Positions 1-8,363 of a DNA stretch of 26,839 bases are shown here, in pieces. Source of the stretch: JBGPJM01 sp041485385 (GTDB lineage: Bacteria; Planctomycetota; Phycisphaerae; Phycisphaerales; UBA1924); contig JBGPJM010000044.1 in NCBI GenBank assembly GCA_041485385.1, positions 1 through 26,839 of the forward strand. The letters are read 5' to 3'. A program made the translations under genes and the position numbers. Every line of letters starts with the position of its first letter. The stretch's first letter is position 1. The notes under the pieces are model-generated. The model had not been told where the DNA came from. It saw nothing but the letters and a program-made list of their open reading frames with translations, and ran no database searches.

Positions 1-1
1 C

Positions 2-3000
2 CTCTACATCATCGACGGCTACGCCCAGTTCTTCCGCGCCTACCACGCCATCCGCTCCCCCATGACCTCCCCGGTCACCAAGGAGCCCACCAACATGACC
101 TACGGCTTCGTGGGCATGCTCCTCAAGCTCCTCCGCGCCGAGGGCAAGGTCGGCGAGGCGGGCGGCCGCCCCGACTTCCTCGCCGTCGCCATCGACGTCT
201 CCGGCGACACCGAGACCTTCCGCTCCACCCTCTACCCCGACTACAAGGCCCACCGCCCGCCCCCGCCCGAAGACCTCTTCGTTCAGGTCGATCGCTGCCT
301 GGCCATCCTCAAGGAACTCGGCGTCCCCGTCCTCGGCGCCGAGGGCTTCGAGGCCGACGACGTCATCGCCACCCTCGTCACCCGCCTCCGCCAGCAGCAC
401 CCCGACCTCCGCATCCGCTTCATCTCCAAGGACAAGGACCTCAAGCAGCTCCTCTCCTCGTCGGACCCCCCAGTCGAGATGTACGACGTCCACACCGACG
501 AGCTCATCGACGCCGCCAGGCTCAAGGAAGACACCGGCCTCGAGCCCCCCCAGGTCATCGACATGCTCGCCCTCATGGGCGACACCGTCGACAACGTCCC
601 CGGCGTCGAGGGCGTCGGCCCCAAGACCGCCGCCCAGCTCATCGTCCAGTACGGCTCCCTCGACAACCTCCTCGCCCACTCCTCCGAAATCAAGGGCAAA
701 CGCGGCGAGGCCCTCCGCGCCACCGCCGACAAGCTCCCCCTCAGCCGACAGCTCGTCACCCTCCGCCACGACACCCCCATCGACTTCGACCTCGAACAGT
801 CACGCACCAGCCACATCAAGCTCGACAAGCTCCTCCCCATCCTCCGCGAACTCGGCTTCAACCGCTACCAGGACGAGGTCCAGGCCCTCCTCGGCGGCCA
901 CGCACCAAGAACAACCGGCTCCGCGCCGGCTCGCCCTTCTCCCGCAGCCGCCTACCCCCTCGCCCGATCCAGACCAACGCCCCCTCCCATCACCGGCGGC
1001 CTCTTCGACGCCCTCCACGTCCCCGCCCCCCCCTCCGCCCCCACCACCATCGCCGGCTCCGACTACCGCTGCATCACCACCCGCCGGCAGCTCGACGAGC
1101 TCATCACCGACCTCCGCGCCGCCGAGATCGTCGCCATCGACACCGAGACCACCTCCCTCTCCCCCATCCTCTGCAAGCTCTGCGGCATCTCGCTCTCCAC
1201 CCGCCCGCACACCGGCGTCTACATCCCCATCCGCTCCCCCAAACCCGAGACCCACCTCGACGAGCAGACCGTCCTCGAGGCCCTCCGCCCCATCCTCGAA
1301 GACCCCGCCATCCCCAAGACCGGCCACAACCTCAAGTACGACCTCCTCGTCTTCCGCCGCCACGGCATCACCCTCCGCGGCCTCGGCCTCGGCGCCTCCC
1401 TCAGCACTCAGCAGATAGCCCTCCGCACCCTCTCCTTCGACTCCATGGTCGCCTCCTTCCTCATCGACGCCTCCCGCTCCTCCCACTCCCTCGACGCCCT
1501 CGCCCTCGCCCTCCTCGGGCGCACCAACATCTCCATCAAGGAACTCATCGGCAGCGGAAAGGACCAGCGCACCTTCGACACCGTCCCCCTCGACCAGGCC
1601 ACCTGCTACGCCGCCGAGGACGCCGACGTCTCCCTCCAGCTCCAGAGCATCATGCTCCCGCAACTGAGGGCCATGGGACTCATGGACCTGTTCGCCAAGG
1701 TCGAGCTCCCGCTCGTCGAGGTCCTCGCCGAGCTGGAATGGAACGGCATCCTCGTCGACCCCGCCGAGCTGGAGCACCAGCGCAAGCGCCTCCAGCTCCG
1801 CATCGATGAGCTCCGCGCCCAGCTCGACCGCGCCGCCAGGGACGCCCTCGGCCGCACCTTCAACCCCGATTCCCCCAGGCAGCTCGGCGCCGTCCTCTTC
1901 AATAAGCCCGACGACGAAGTCCCCGGCCTGGGCCTCCGCTCCCTCAAGCGCATCCAGACCGGCCATTCCACCGACATCGAGGTCCTCGAAAAACTCGCGG
2001 CCGACGCCGCGATCACCACCCCCATCCCCGCCCTCATCGTCGAGCACCGCCAGCTCACCAAGCTCGTCGGCACCTACCTCGTCGCGCTGGCCGAGGCGAT
2101 CAACCCCGAGACCCGCCGTATCCACTCCTCGTTCACCCAGACGGCCGCCATCACCGGGCGCCTCGCCTCCAGCGACCCCAACCTCCAGAACATCCCCATC
2201 CGCACCGACGTCGGGCGCGAGATCCGCAAGGCCTTCATCGCCCCTCCCGGCCACGTGCTCATCAGCGCCGACTACTCCCAGATCGAGCTCCGCCTCCTCG
2301 CCCACCTCTCCCGCGACCCCGCCCTCATCCAGGCCTTCCTCGAGGACCAGGACATCCACACCGCCGTCGCCGCGCAGATCCACGGGATCAAACCCGAAGA
2401 GGTCAACCGCGAGCAACGCGGCGGCGCCAAGATGGTCAACTTCGGCATCGTCTACGGCATCACCCCCTTCGGCCTGGCCCGGCGCCTCGGAATCAGCAAC
2501 ACCCAGGCCGAGGAGATCATCACCGGCTACAAGAAGCGATTCAGCGGCATCACCACCTTCCTCCAGGAGTGCATGAGCCAGGCCAGGCGCTACGGCTACG
2601 TCGAGACCATGCTCAAGCGCCGCCGCCCCATCACCGACATGGACTCCCGCAACCCCTCCCGCCGCGCCATGGCCGAGCGCACCGCCATCAACAGCGTCGT
2701 CCAGGGCTCCGCCGCCGACCTCATCAAGCTCGCCATGGTCGACCTCCACCAGCGCCTGTACCCCCCGCCCACAAAGGCCCTCCCCGGCGGCGGGGGGCGG
2801 CAGGTGCTTCCCGAGCCCGACCCCGCCCTCCGCGGCACGAAAATGCTCCTCCAGATCCACGACGAACTCGTCTTCGAATCACCCCAGGAAACCGCACAGG
2901 CCGCCAAGCAAATCATCGTCGACCGCATGCAGAAAGCGATGGACCTGACCGTCCCTCTCAAAGTCGATGCAAGCATCGCGACGAACTGGTTTGACGGAAA

Positions 3001-3004
3001 ATGA
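2..3004 (+). CDS. polA: DNA polymerase I with proofreading domain (5' end outside the window)
   Basis: Repair and replication polymerase that removes RNA primers and fills gaps. The frame is open from the left edge and begins LYIIDGYAQFFRAYHAIR, the usual N-terminus of the 5' nuclease domain, so probably only a few residues are missing. Domains in order: 5'-3' nuclease (GFEADDVIATL near 346-378, DKDLKQLL near 431-454, GDTVDNVPGVEGVGPKTA near 580-633); a Pro/Ala-rich linker (about 900-1060); a 3'-5' exonuclease with all three motifs intact (DTET from 1139, GHNLKYD near 1322, YAAEDAD near 1608), so proofreading should be active; and the polymerase domain with motif A (DYSQIELR from 2270), motif B (KMVNFGIVYG near 2430-2460) and motif C (HDE, catalytic Asp at 2861). 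A Pro/Gly-rich insert of about 25 residues lies between motifs B and C (about 2761-2840). The stop is TGA at 3002-3004. Family assignment is secure. Confidence 0.97.
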   Translation, partial: LYIIDGYAQFFRAYHAIRSPMTSPVTKEPTNMTYGFVGMLLKLLRAEGKVGEAGGRPDFLAVAIDVSGDTETFRSTLYPDYKAHRPPPPEDLFVQVDRCLAILKELGVPVLGAEGFEADDVIATLVTRLRQQHPDLRIRFISKDKDLKQLLSSSDPPVEMYDVHTDELIDAARLKEDTGLEPPQVIDMLALMGDTVDNVPGVEGVGPKTAAQLIVQYGSLDNLLAHSSEIKGKRGEALRATADKLPLSRQLVTLRHDTPIDFDLEQSRTSHIKLDKLLPILRELGFNRYQDEVQALLGGHAPRTTGSAPARPSPAAAYPLARSRPTPPPITGGLFDALHVPAPPSAPTTIAGSDYRCITTRRQLDELITDLRAAEIVAIDTETTSLSPILCKLCGISLSTRPHTGVYIPIRSPKPETHLDEQTVLEALRPILEDPAIPKTGHNLKYDLLVFRRHGITLRGLGLGASLSTQQIALRTLSFDSMVASFLIDASRSSHSLDALALALLGRTNISIKELIGSGKDQRTFDTVPLDQATCYAAEDADVSLQLQSIMLPQLRAMGLMDLFAKVELPLVEVLAELEWNGILVDPAELEHQRKRLQLRIDELRAQLDRAARDALGRTFNPDSPRQLGAVLFNKPDDEVPGLGLRSLKRIQTGHSTDIEVLEKLAADAAITTPIPALIVEHRQLTKLVGTYLVALAEAINPETRRIHSSFTQTAAITGRLASSDPNLQNIPIRTDVGREIRKAFIAPPGHVLISADYSQIELRLLAHLSRDPALIQAFLEDQDIHTAVAAQIHGIKPEEVNREQRGGAKMVNFGIVYGITPFGLARRLGISNTQAEEIITGYKKRFSGITTFLQECMSQARRYGYVETMLKRRRPITDMDSRNPSRRAMAERTAINSVVQGSAADLIKLAMVDLHQRLYPPPTKALPGGGGRQVLPEPDPALRGTKMLLQIHDELVFESPQETAQAAKQIIVDRMQKAMDLTVPLKVDASIATNWFDGK

Positions 3005-3060
3005 ACCTGAACCACACGACCGGCGAGAACAGCGAATAACCTTCAGAAGTGAGGTGACTC

Positions 3061-3309
3061 ATGGTGGCCCTGACGGAATGGCGAAAACGAATCACGATCG
3101 ATCCAACGATTCACCACGGCGATCCCTGCATCACCGGCACACGCGTGCCGATCAGCGTGATCGTCGGAAGTGTGGCGGACGGTGACTCCTTCGACCTGAT
3201 TCTGAAAAGCTACCCGCAGCTCAGCATGGAGGACGTCCAGGCGGCGTTGCTCTGCGCGGCGGAGGCGGTCAATCACATCGATCTTGTGCGCCTTGCCCGG
3301 AACGGCTGA
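3061..3309 (+). CDS. DUF433 family protein, probable antitoxin of a type II pair
   Basis: An 82-residue protein with the DUF433 core: DPTIHHGDPCITGTRVPISV at residues 15-34, then a predicted C-terminal helical half (LSMEDVQAALLCAAEAV). DUF433 proteins are small winged-helix-like proteins, usually encoded just upstream of a DUF5615/PIN-like protein, and are regarded as VapB-like antitoxins. That arrangement is present here: the next gene starts 2 nt after this stop. The start is supported by a GAGGTGA ribosome-binding site about 6 nt upstream of ATG. By family analogy it would bind and neutralise the partner and repress the pair's promoter. No promoter can be singled out in the 56 nt after polA, so co-transcription with polA is possible. 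Confidence 0.85.
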   Translation: MVALTEWRKRITIDPTIHHGDPCITGTRVPISVIVGSVADGDSFDLILKSYPQLSMEDVQAALLCAAEAVNHIDLVRLARNG

Positions 3310-3311
3310 GC

Positions 3312-3677
3312 ATGGCTGTCAAGTTCAAGGTGGACGAAGACCTCCCCAACGACGTGGCGACAGTCCTGCGGGGGGCTGGCTTCGACGCCCTCTCCGTCGT
3401 CGAGCAGGGACTCACCGGCACACCGGATAAGGACCTCTTCCCCATCGTGCAGCACGAGGAGCGATGCTTGATGACCGCCGACAAGGGCTTTGGTGACGTC
3501 CGCGTCTACGCCCCCGGCACGCACTGCGGCGTGGTTCTCCTGCGGCTCCCGCGCGAGAGCCGGGCCGGGTACATTCAACTTGCCGAGTTCATGCTCAAGA
3601 CGCTTGACCTCGAGCAGGCACAGGGCTCCCTCGTTGTCGTCTCGCCCGAGAACATCCGAGTTCATCGCAAAGATTGA
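3312..3677 (+). CDS. DUF5615 PIN-like protein, probable toxin
   Basis: A 121-residue protein of the DUF5615 (Mut7-C-like PIN) family, the usual partner of DUF433. It opens with the family's acidic strand VDEDLP (residues 7-12). A second acidic cluster, MTADKGFGD (residues 54-62), follows and supplies the Asp residues expected at a PIN-type metal site. PIN-fold toxins are Mg-dependent RNases; activity has been shown for few DUF5615 members, so the function is inferred from family and gene order. The length is normal. It starts 2 nt after the DUF433 stop, which implies translational coupling. Its TGA (3675-3677) is 16 nt before the prmC start, so the pair sits inside a housekeeping run. Confidence 0.83.
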   Translation: MAVKFKVDEDLPNDVATVLRGAGFDALSVVEQGLTGTPDKDLFPIVQHEERCLMTADKGFGDVRVYAPGTHCGVVLLRLPRESRAGYIQLAEFMLKTLDLEQAQGSLVVVSPENIRVHRKD

Positions 3678-3693
3678 AGGTAGACTCGCCACC

Positions 3694-4608
3694 GTGACCA
3701 CCTCCACCGCCGAATCTTGGACCACGCGCAAGCTCCTCGCCTGGATGAGCGACGCGTTCACCAAAAGCAAGCTCGACTCCCCGCGCCTCTTCGCCGAGCT
3801 GCTCCTCTCCCACGTTCTCGGCTGCGACCGTCTCAAGCTCTACATGGAGGCCGACCGCCCCGCCGCGCCCCTCGAGCGCCAGACCCTCCGCGACCTCGTC
3901 GCCCGCGCCCTCAAGCACGAGCCCGTGCAGTACCTCGTCGGCGAGGCCTGGTTCTTCGGCCTCCCCTTCCACGTCGACCCGCGCGTACTCATCCCGCGCC
4001 CCTCCACCGAGACCATCATCGAGCAGGTCCTCCACCACGCCCGCGTCGAGCCCGGCTTCGGCGGCAAGACCGGCGAGGGCATCTGCCTGGCCGACGTCTG
4101 CACCGGCTCGGGGTGCATCGCCGTCACGCTGCTCAAGAATCTCCCCGGCGCCCGGGCCATCGCCACCGACATCTCCCCCGAGGCCCTCGAGGTCGCCCGC
4201 CGCAACGCCCAGCGTCACGGCGTCGCCGACCGCATGGAGTTCCTCCAGGGCGACCTCGTCTCGCCACTGGCCGACCACCCCGCCGGGCGCAATCTCCACT
4301 ACGTCATCGCCAACCCCCCCTACATCCCCGACGGCGAGTGGGAAACGGTGGCGCCCAACGTCAAGGAGTTCGAGCCCCACGCCGCCCTCCGCGCCGGCTC
4401 CGACGGCCTGAAGTTCGTGAGGCCGCTCATCGAACAGGCGCCCCCCCTCCTCCGCGAGCGCGGCCTGATCCTGATCGAGATCGCCGCGGCGACCGCCGGC
4501 GCGGTGCTCGACCTCGCCAAGTCTCACCCCCTGCTGGAAAACCCCCGCATCGAGATGGACATGGAGCAACTCGCGCGGGTGCTCGTCGCCCGTCGAAAGG
4601 CCGGATGA
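3694..4608 (+). CDS. prmC: Peptide chain release factor N5-glutamine methyltransferase
   Basis: Methylates the Gln of the GGQ motif in release factors RF1 and RF2 using S-adenosylmethionine, which speeds termination. From the GTG at 3694 the protein has 304 residues, close to the family norm. The N-terminal helical domain occupies residues 1-95 and PRPSTE (101-106) links to the Rossmann methyltransferase domain. The SAM-binding motif is DVCTGSGCIAVTL (134-146). The signature NPPY lies at 207-210, inside IANPPYIPDGEW. The frame is open upstream to 3490, but that part overlaps the DUF5615 gene and does not resemble PrmC. The GTG has GAAGG 13 nt upstream and gives a normal N-terminus. The 3' end lies 8 bp from the end of the opposing signalling gene, with no terminator visible. 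Confidence 0.95.
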   Translation: MTTSTAESWTTRKLLAWMSDAFTKSKLDSPRLFAELLLSHVLGCDRLKLYMEADRPAAPLERQTLRDLVARALKHEPVQYLVGEAWFFGLPFHVDPRVLIPRPSTETIIEQVLHHARVEPGFGGKTGEGICLADVCTGSGCIAVTLLKNLPGARAIATDISPEALEVARRNAQRHGVADRMEFLQGDLVSPLADHPAGRNLHYVIANPPYIPDGEWETVAPNVKEFEPHAALRAGSDGLKFVRPLIEQAPPLLRERGLILIEIAAATAGAVLDLAKSHPLLENPRIEMDMEQLARVLVARRKAG

Positions 4609-4616
4609 GGATCGAA

Positions 4617-6473
4617 TCAAGCCTTGACGCCCGCCCCCAGCGCCTTCTTCACTTCTTCCAGCAGCCTCTCGACCTGGAACGGCTTGAACAGCACGCACTG
4701 CAGCCCCTCCTGCGAGGCCCGCACGATCGAGTGATGCGGGTCGTACCCGAAGCCCGTCATCAGGATGACCGGCAGCCCAGGGTCGATGCGCCGGGCGGCC
4801 GCGAACACCTCGTACCCGTTGCGGTCCGGCATCCGGATGTCGCTGATGACCAGGTCGAACTTCCGCGTGCTCACCCTGCCCGCCCCATCCCCATCGGGTG
4901 CCGAGGTCACGGCTGGGAGCGACGCCTCCAGCGCCCCGATGGCCTGGGCGCCGTTCTCGCACACCACCACCGTGCAGCCGCGGGTGCGGAGCAGGTCCCT
5001 GACGGTCTGCCGGATCCTCCCCTCGTCGTCGGCCACGAGGACGCGTTTGCCCACCAGCGCCGGGTCGATGGAGAGGTCGGAGAGCGCCTTCTCGGCCCCC
5101 AGGATCGTCTGCGGGCCCTCCGCCGCCTCGCGCACCCGCCGGCGGATCGCCTCCACGTCCGACTTGATCCGGTCGATGTGCTCCCGGAGCTTCGGATCGT
5201 GCTCCGCCGCGTCGCGCAGCCAGTCCGCCTCGTGCACGATGTCGTCCAGCGGCTCGCTCAGCTCGCCCTCCACCGTGCCCGCCACCGACTCGCCCGTTGC
5301 GCACCGCTCCAGCACCAGGAGGTCCAGGATGTGCAGCGCCAGCGCCATGTGCGTCGCGAACATCTCCGCGAACTGCCGGTCCTCCTCCGTGAACGCGTTC
5401 ACCTTCTCCGACTCGACGTTGAACGCCCCGATGACCTTGTCGTGCAGCCGCAGCGGCACCGTCAGCGACGAGCGCGCGTTGTGCAGCCCCATCACGTACC
5501 GCGGATCCTGCGTCACGTCGCCGCACAGGTAGCTCCGCCCCGTCGCGGCCACGTACCCCATGATCCCGTTCCCCTCCCGGCGCGCGAAGAGCTCGACCTC
5601 CATCGCCTCCGGCGGCAGGCCCGAGGCGATCACCAGCTCGAGCCTGCCCGTTCGCTCGTCCACCAGCCGGATGGCCAGATGGTCAAAGTGGAGCAGATCG
5701 TGAGAGAACTTCACGATCTTTTCCTCCAGCAGCTTCAGGCGCTCGCCGACGTGCATCCTCCGGATCAACTCGGCGTCCAGACGGACCAGTTCGGAGCCGG
5801 CGCGGTCGATGGCGTCCATCTTCTGCTGCATGCGGCGCGCCGCGGTGACATCCCACACGACCGCGGCGACCCGCTCGATCCGGCCGGGCCCGTTGACGCC
5901 CCCGGCCGTCCCCATCGCCGCAGGCGGCCCCAGTCCCCCATCGCCGAACGACCCCGAAACAGGCGACACCACCACCTCGTAGTACTTCGCCTCATCAGGG
6001 GAGGCGACCTCGAAGCGCCGGCTCGTGACCGAGGCGCCCTTGACCCCGCCGGCCCCTGCAGCGCCCGCCTGCCCGCTCCCCGGGCCAATGGCGGTCTTCG
6101 GATCACGCTGGAGGTCGTTGAACCTCTGGGCCGCCAGACGGCAGACCTGCGAGATGCGTGCCCGCGTCTGCTCGTCGAACGCGCGGAATCGGCCGTTGGC
6201 CCAGACAATTCGCCCGTCCGCCGCGGCCAGGCACATGCCCTCGCCGATCGCCCCCAGCATCGCTCCGGCATCCTTGTCGCTCAGAGTGGAGTCCTGGGCA
6301 ATGTCCCCGGCCCCGCCGATGACGACCTGGTACTGCCCGGTCGCCAGCGTGGCCTGGCCCACGCCCGGTGCCGCCACGGCGACGTCGTACCGATCGCCGA
6401 GCACCCGCGCCAGTTCCGCAGCGGGGACAAGCGGACCCTCCAGCACCAGCAACTTCGGCCGGGTGTCGTTCAT
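4617..6473 (-). CDS. PAS-GAF-receiver hybrid signalling protein without a kinase domain
   Basis: A 618-residue cytoplasmic signalling protein with no membrane segment. Residues 1-65 alternate strand and helix like a degenerate receiver domain (LLVLEG, YDVAVAAPG, YQVVIGG) but lack the acidic pocket. Residues 72-215 resemble a PAS domain (IGEGMCLAAADGRIVWANG) interrupted by Gly/Ala-rich loops. Residues 245-385 form a GAF domain (FDHLAIRLVDE, GIMGYVAATG, SLTVPLRLHDKVIGAFNVES). Residues 400-455 are helical, like a histidine-kinase dimerisation segment, but no ATPase domain follows. Residues 476-612 are a full receiver: acidic pair D482/D483, phospho-acceptor D545 in DLVISDIRMPD, T573 and K597. 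It therefore probably senses a ligand or redox state and receives phosphate from a separate kinase. ATG at 6471-6473 with GGAGGG 15 nt upstream. Domain calls are firm; pathway unknown. Confidence 0.88.
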   Translation of the reverse strand: MNDTRPKLLVLEGPLVPAAELARVLGDRYDVAVAAPGVGQATLATGQYQVVIGGAGDIAQDSTLSDKDAGAMLGAIGEGMCLAAADGRIVWANGRFRAFDEQTRARISQVCRLAAQRFNDLQRDPKTAIGPGSGQAGAAGAGGVKGASVTSRRFEVASPDEAKYYEVVVSPVSGSFGDGGLGPPAAMGTAGGVNGPGRIERVAAVVWDVTAARRMQQKMDAIDRAGSELVRLDAELIRRMHVGERLKLLEEKIVKFSHDLLHFDHLAIRLVDERTGRLELVIASGLPPEAMEVELFARREGNGIMGYVAATGRSYLCGDVTQDPRYVMGLHNARSSLTVPLRLHDKVIGAFNVESEKVNAFTEEDRQFAEMFATHMALALHILDLLVLERCATGESVAGTVEGELSEPLDDIVHEADWLRDAAEHDPKLREHIDRIKSDVEAIRRRVREAAEGPQTILGAEKALSDLSIDPALVGKRVLVADDEGRIRQTVRDLLRTRGCTVVVCENGAQAIGALEASLPAVTSAPDGDGAGRVSTRKFDLVISDIRMPDRNGYEVFAAARRIDPGLPVILMTGFGYDPHHSIVRASQEGLQCVLFKPFQVERLLEEVKKALGAGVKA

Positions 6474-6513
6474 TGGGTTAGGATCTGTCCCTCCACCCGA
6501 TAGCTGTTCGTAG

Positions 6514-6543
6514 AGTGTATCGCCGGTTTCGCTACCCTACCAA
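6514..6543 (-). promoter_or_regulatory. Candidate sigma-70-type promoter of the signalling hybrid
   Basis: On the minus strand TTGGTA (6538-6543) is followed after 18 bp by TACACT (6514-6519), 41 bp before the ATG. Both hexamers match the consensus at four of six positions. It lies in the 156-bp gap shared with the divergent ABC operon. It is based on pattern alone. Confidence 0.33.
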
Positions 6544-6629
6544 TCGGCCGATGCGGCAAGGCCACTGCACCGGGCCGAATTCTGACGCTTGAAAGCCACC
6601 CAAGAGCCTGGAGCGTTGCCCCTCCTCAC

Positions 6630-7613
6630 ATGATCGTCGCCAACCGAGTCAGCAAGTGGTTCGGGCCGGTTCAGGCCGTGAGCGACCTGTCGTTCGAGGT
6701 GCCCTCCGGACAGATTGTCGGCCTTCTTGGCCCGAACGGGGCGGGGAAAACGACAACAATGCGGATGATCACCGGTTATCTGCCGCCCACGCAGGGAAAC
6801 CTGACCGTGTGCGGGCACGACACCATCGCCGAGTCCATCCAGGCCCGGCGGTCACTTGGATACCTGCCGGAATCCGCACCGCTCTACCTGGAAATGCGGG
6901 TGGTGGACTACCTCCACTTCCGCGGGCGTTTGTACAGCCTCGGTCGGCGGGACCGCACCGCCGCGGTGAAACGCGTTCTCGAACGGTGCTGGTTGACGGA
7001 CGTGCGCCGTCGCCGGATCGGCCACCTCAGCAAGGGGTACAAGCAGCGCGTCGGGCTCGCGGGGGCGATGCTCCACGACCCGCCCGTGCTCATCCTCGAC
7101 GAGCCGACCAGCGGGCTCGACCCGGCGCAGATCCGCGAGACGCGGGGACTGATCCGCGAGCTGGCCCATAAGCGCACGGTCATCGTCAGTTCGCACATCC
7201 TGCCCGAGGTGGAGAAGACCTGCGACCGGGTGATCATCATCGCTCGCGGCCGCATTCGGGCCGACGGCGCCCCGGCCGATCTGCTCGCCAGGCTCCGCGA
7301 GTCGTCGCCGTACGTCGTCGAGGTGGAGACGAGCGCGGCGGAGATAGCCCGCCAGGTCCTCTCGAGGGTTTCCGGCGTCGCCACAGTCGAGATCGCTCAG
7401 GCGGGCGCGGGGATGGGGACGACGAGCCCGCTGAGCGCCGGGTGGGCCCGCCTGACCGTGACCTCGACAACGGGCGCCATCGACCTGCGTGAACCGCTCG
7501 CCGTCGCCGCCGCGGGCGCGCAGCTGACCGTTCGCGAACTCCACCGTGAATCCCCGACTCTCGAACAACTCTTCCTGCAGGTGATCGAGGCCGACGACGC
7601 CCGATCCCCTTGA
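6630..7613 (+). CDS. ABC transporter ATP-binding protein, GldA/NatA-like
   Basis: ATPase subunit of an ABC-2 type exporter, 327 residues, cytoplasmic and acting at the membrane. Walker A is GPNGAGKTT (34-42). The signature is LSKGYKQR (133-140), the form usual in NatA/GldA-like ATPases rather than LSGGQ. Walker B plus D-loop is VLILDEPTSGLD (153-164), and the switch His is in SSHI (187-190). The 230-327 region is the C-terminal extension typical of this subfamily. The TGA at 7611-7613 is 33 bp before the ABC-2 permease, and a GldG-like protein follows. The gene order ATPase-permease-auxiliary matches GldA-GldF-GldG, known from gliding Bacteroidetes but widespread without gliding, so a gliding role is not implied. 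The ribosome-binding site is weak, but ATG 6630 gives the normal N-terminus. Confidence 0.93.
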   Translation: MIVANRVSKWFGPVQAVSDLSFEVPSGQIVGLLGPNGAGKTTTMRMITGYLPPTQGNLTVCGHDTIAESIQARRSLGYLPESAPLYLEMRVVDYLHFRGRLYSLGRRDRTAAVKRVLERCWLTDVRRRRIGHLSKGYKQRVGLAGAMLHDPPVLILDEPTSGLDPAQIRETRGLIRELAHKRTVIVSSHILPEVEKTCDRVIIIARGRIRADGAPADLLARLRESSPYVVEVETSAAEIARQVLSRVSGVATVEIAQAGAGMGTTSPLSAGWARLTVTSTTGAIDLREPLAVAAAGAQLTVRELHRESPTLEQLFLQVIEADDARSP

Positions 7614-7646
7614 ACCGGAAACCCGATCCCGCGACACCAGAACCCC

Positions 7647-8363
7647 ATGACCCGCCTCTGGACCATCGCCTGCCGCGAGTACTGCTCGCTCTTCCGCATC
7701 CCGCTGGGGTGGGTCGTGGTCGCGCTGTTCCTGGCGCTCTCCGGCGCGGTCTTTTCCGGACGCGGGCTCCAACCCGGCCAGCCGGCGACCATGCGCCCGT
7801 TCTTCGAGATCTGGTGGACGCTCCTGGTGATCGTCGCGCCGGCGATCTCGATGCGCCTGTTCAGCGACGAGCTCCGCTCGGGCACGATCGAGCCCCTGCT
7901 CACGGCCCCCGTCGCCGAAGCGGTGGTGGTGCTGGGCAAGTACGCCGCGGCCGTGATGTTCCTGATCACCCTGCTCGCCCCCACGGTTGCCTACGTCGCC
8001 CTGCTGGAGGCGCTGTCCCGCCCGGACTACGGGCCGATCCTGGCCGGGTACCTGGGCATCCTCCTGCTGGGCATGCTCTACCTCTCGGTCGGATGCCTGG
8101 CCTCATCGCTGACCTCCAGCCAGACGCTGGCGTTCCTTGGCACGTTCTTCGCGCTCTTCCTGGTGGAGATCCTTGCACTCGTGGCCGCCCCGGTGGCCCC
8201 GCCCGTCGTGCGCTCGTTCCTGTACGCGCTCTCCGTCGACCAGCGCATGAGCGACTTCGCCCGCGGCCTGATCGACATGAAGCACGTGGTATTCTTCCTC
8301 GTCGCCTCGGCGTGGTTCCTCGCCCTGGCGTCGCTGGCGCTCGAGTCACGGAGGTGGCGATGA
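7647..8363 (+). CDS. ABC-2 type transporter permease, GldF-like
   Basis: A 238-residue integral membrane permease with about six hydrophobic segments: near residues 20-37, 52-67, 91-115, 127-150, 155-182 and 210-230. The conserved stretch SMRLFSDELRSGTIEPLLTA (residues 68-87), right after the second segment, is characteristic of ABC-2/GldF-type permeases, where it contacts the ATPase. It lies between the ATPase gene (33-bp gap) and the GldG-like gene, whose ATG overlaps its TGA (ATGA, 8360-8363). Codons here often end in G (CTG, GTG, GCG), unlike the C-ending codons of polA and pgi. That may reflect membrane-protein composition or a different history. The substrate cannot be read from the sequence. 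Confidence 0.9.
   Translation: MTRLWTIACREYCSLFRIPLGWVVVALFLALSGAVFSGRGLQPGQPATMRPFFEIWWTLLVIVAPAISMRLFSDELRSGTIEPLLTAPVAEAVVVLGKYAAAVMFLITLLAPTVAYVALLEALSRPDYGPILAGYLGILLLGMLYLSVGCLASSLTSSQTLAFLGTFFALFLVEILALVAAPVAPPVVRSFLYALSVDQRMSDFARGLIDMKHVVFFLVASAWFLALASLALESRRWR

Noticed and set aside
800..2860. 686-codon open frame on the minus strand inside polA
   Set aside because: Gly/Asp/Glu/Val-rich low-complexity translation produced by antisense reading of C-ending codons; polA on the plus strand is unambiguous.
3595..6503. Very long open frames antisense to, or out of frame with, prmC and the signalling gene
   Set aside because: Composition is Arg/Pro/Gly-rich without domains; the real genes in the other frames carry complete motifs.
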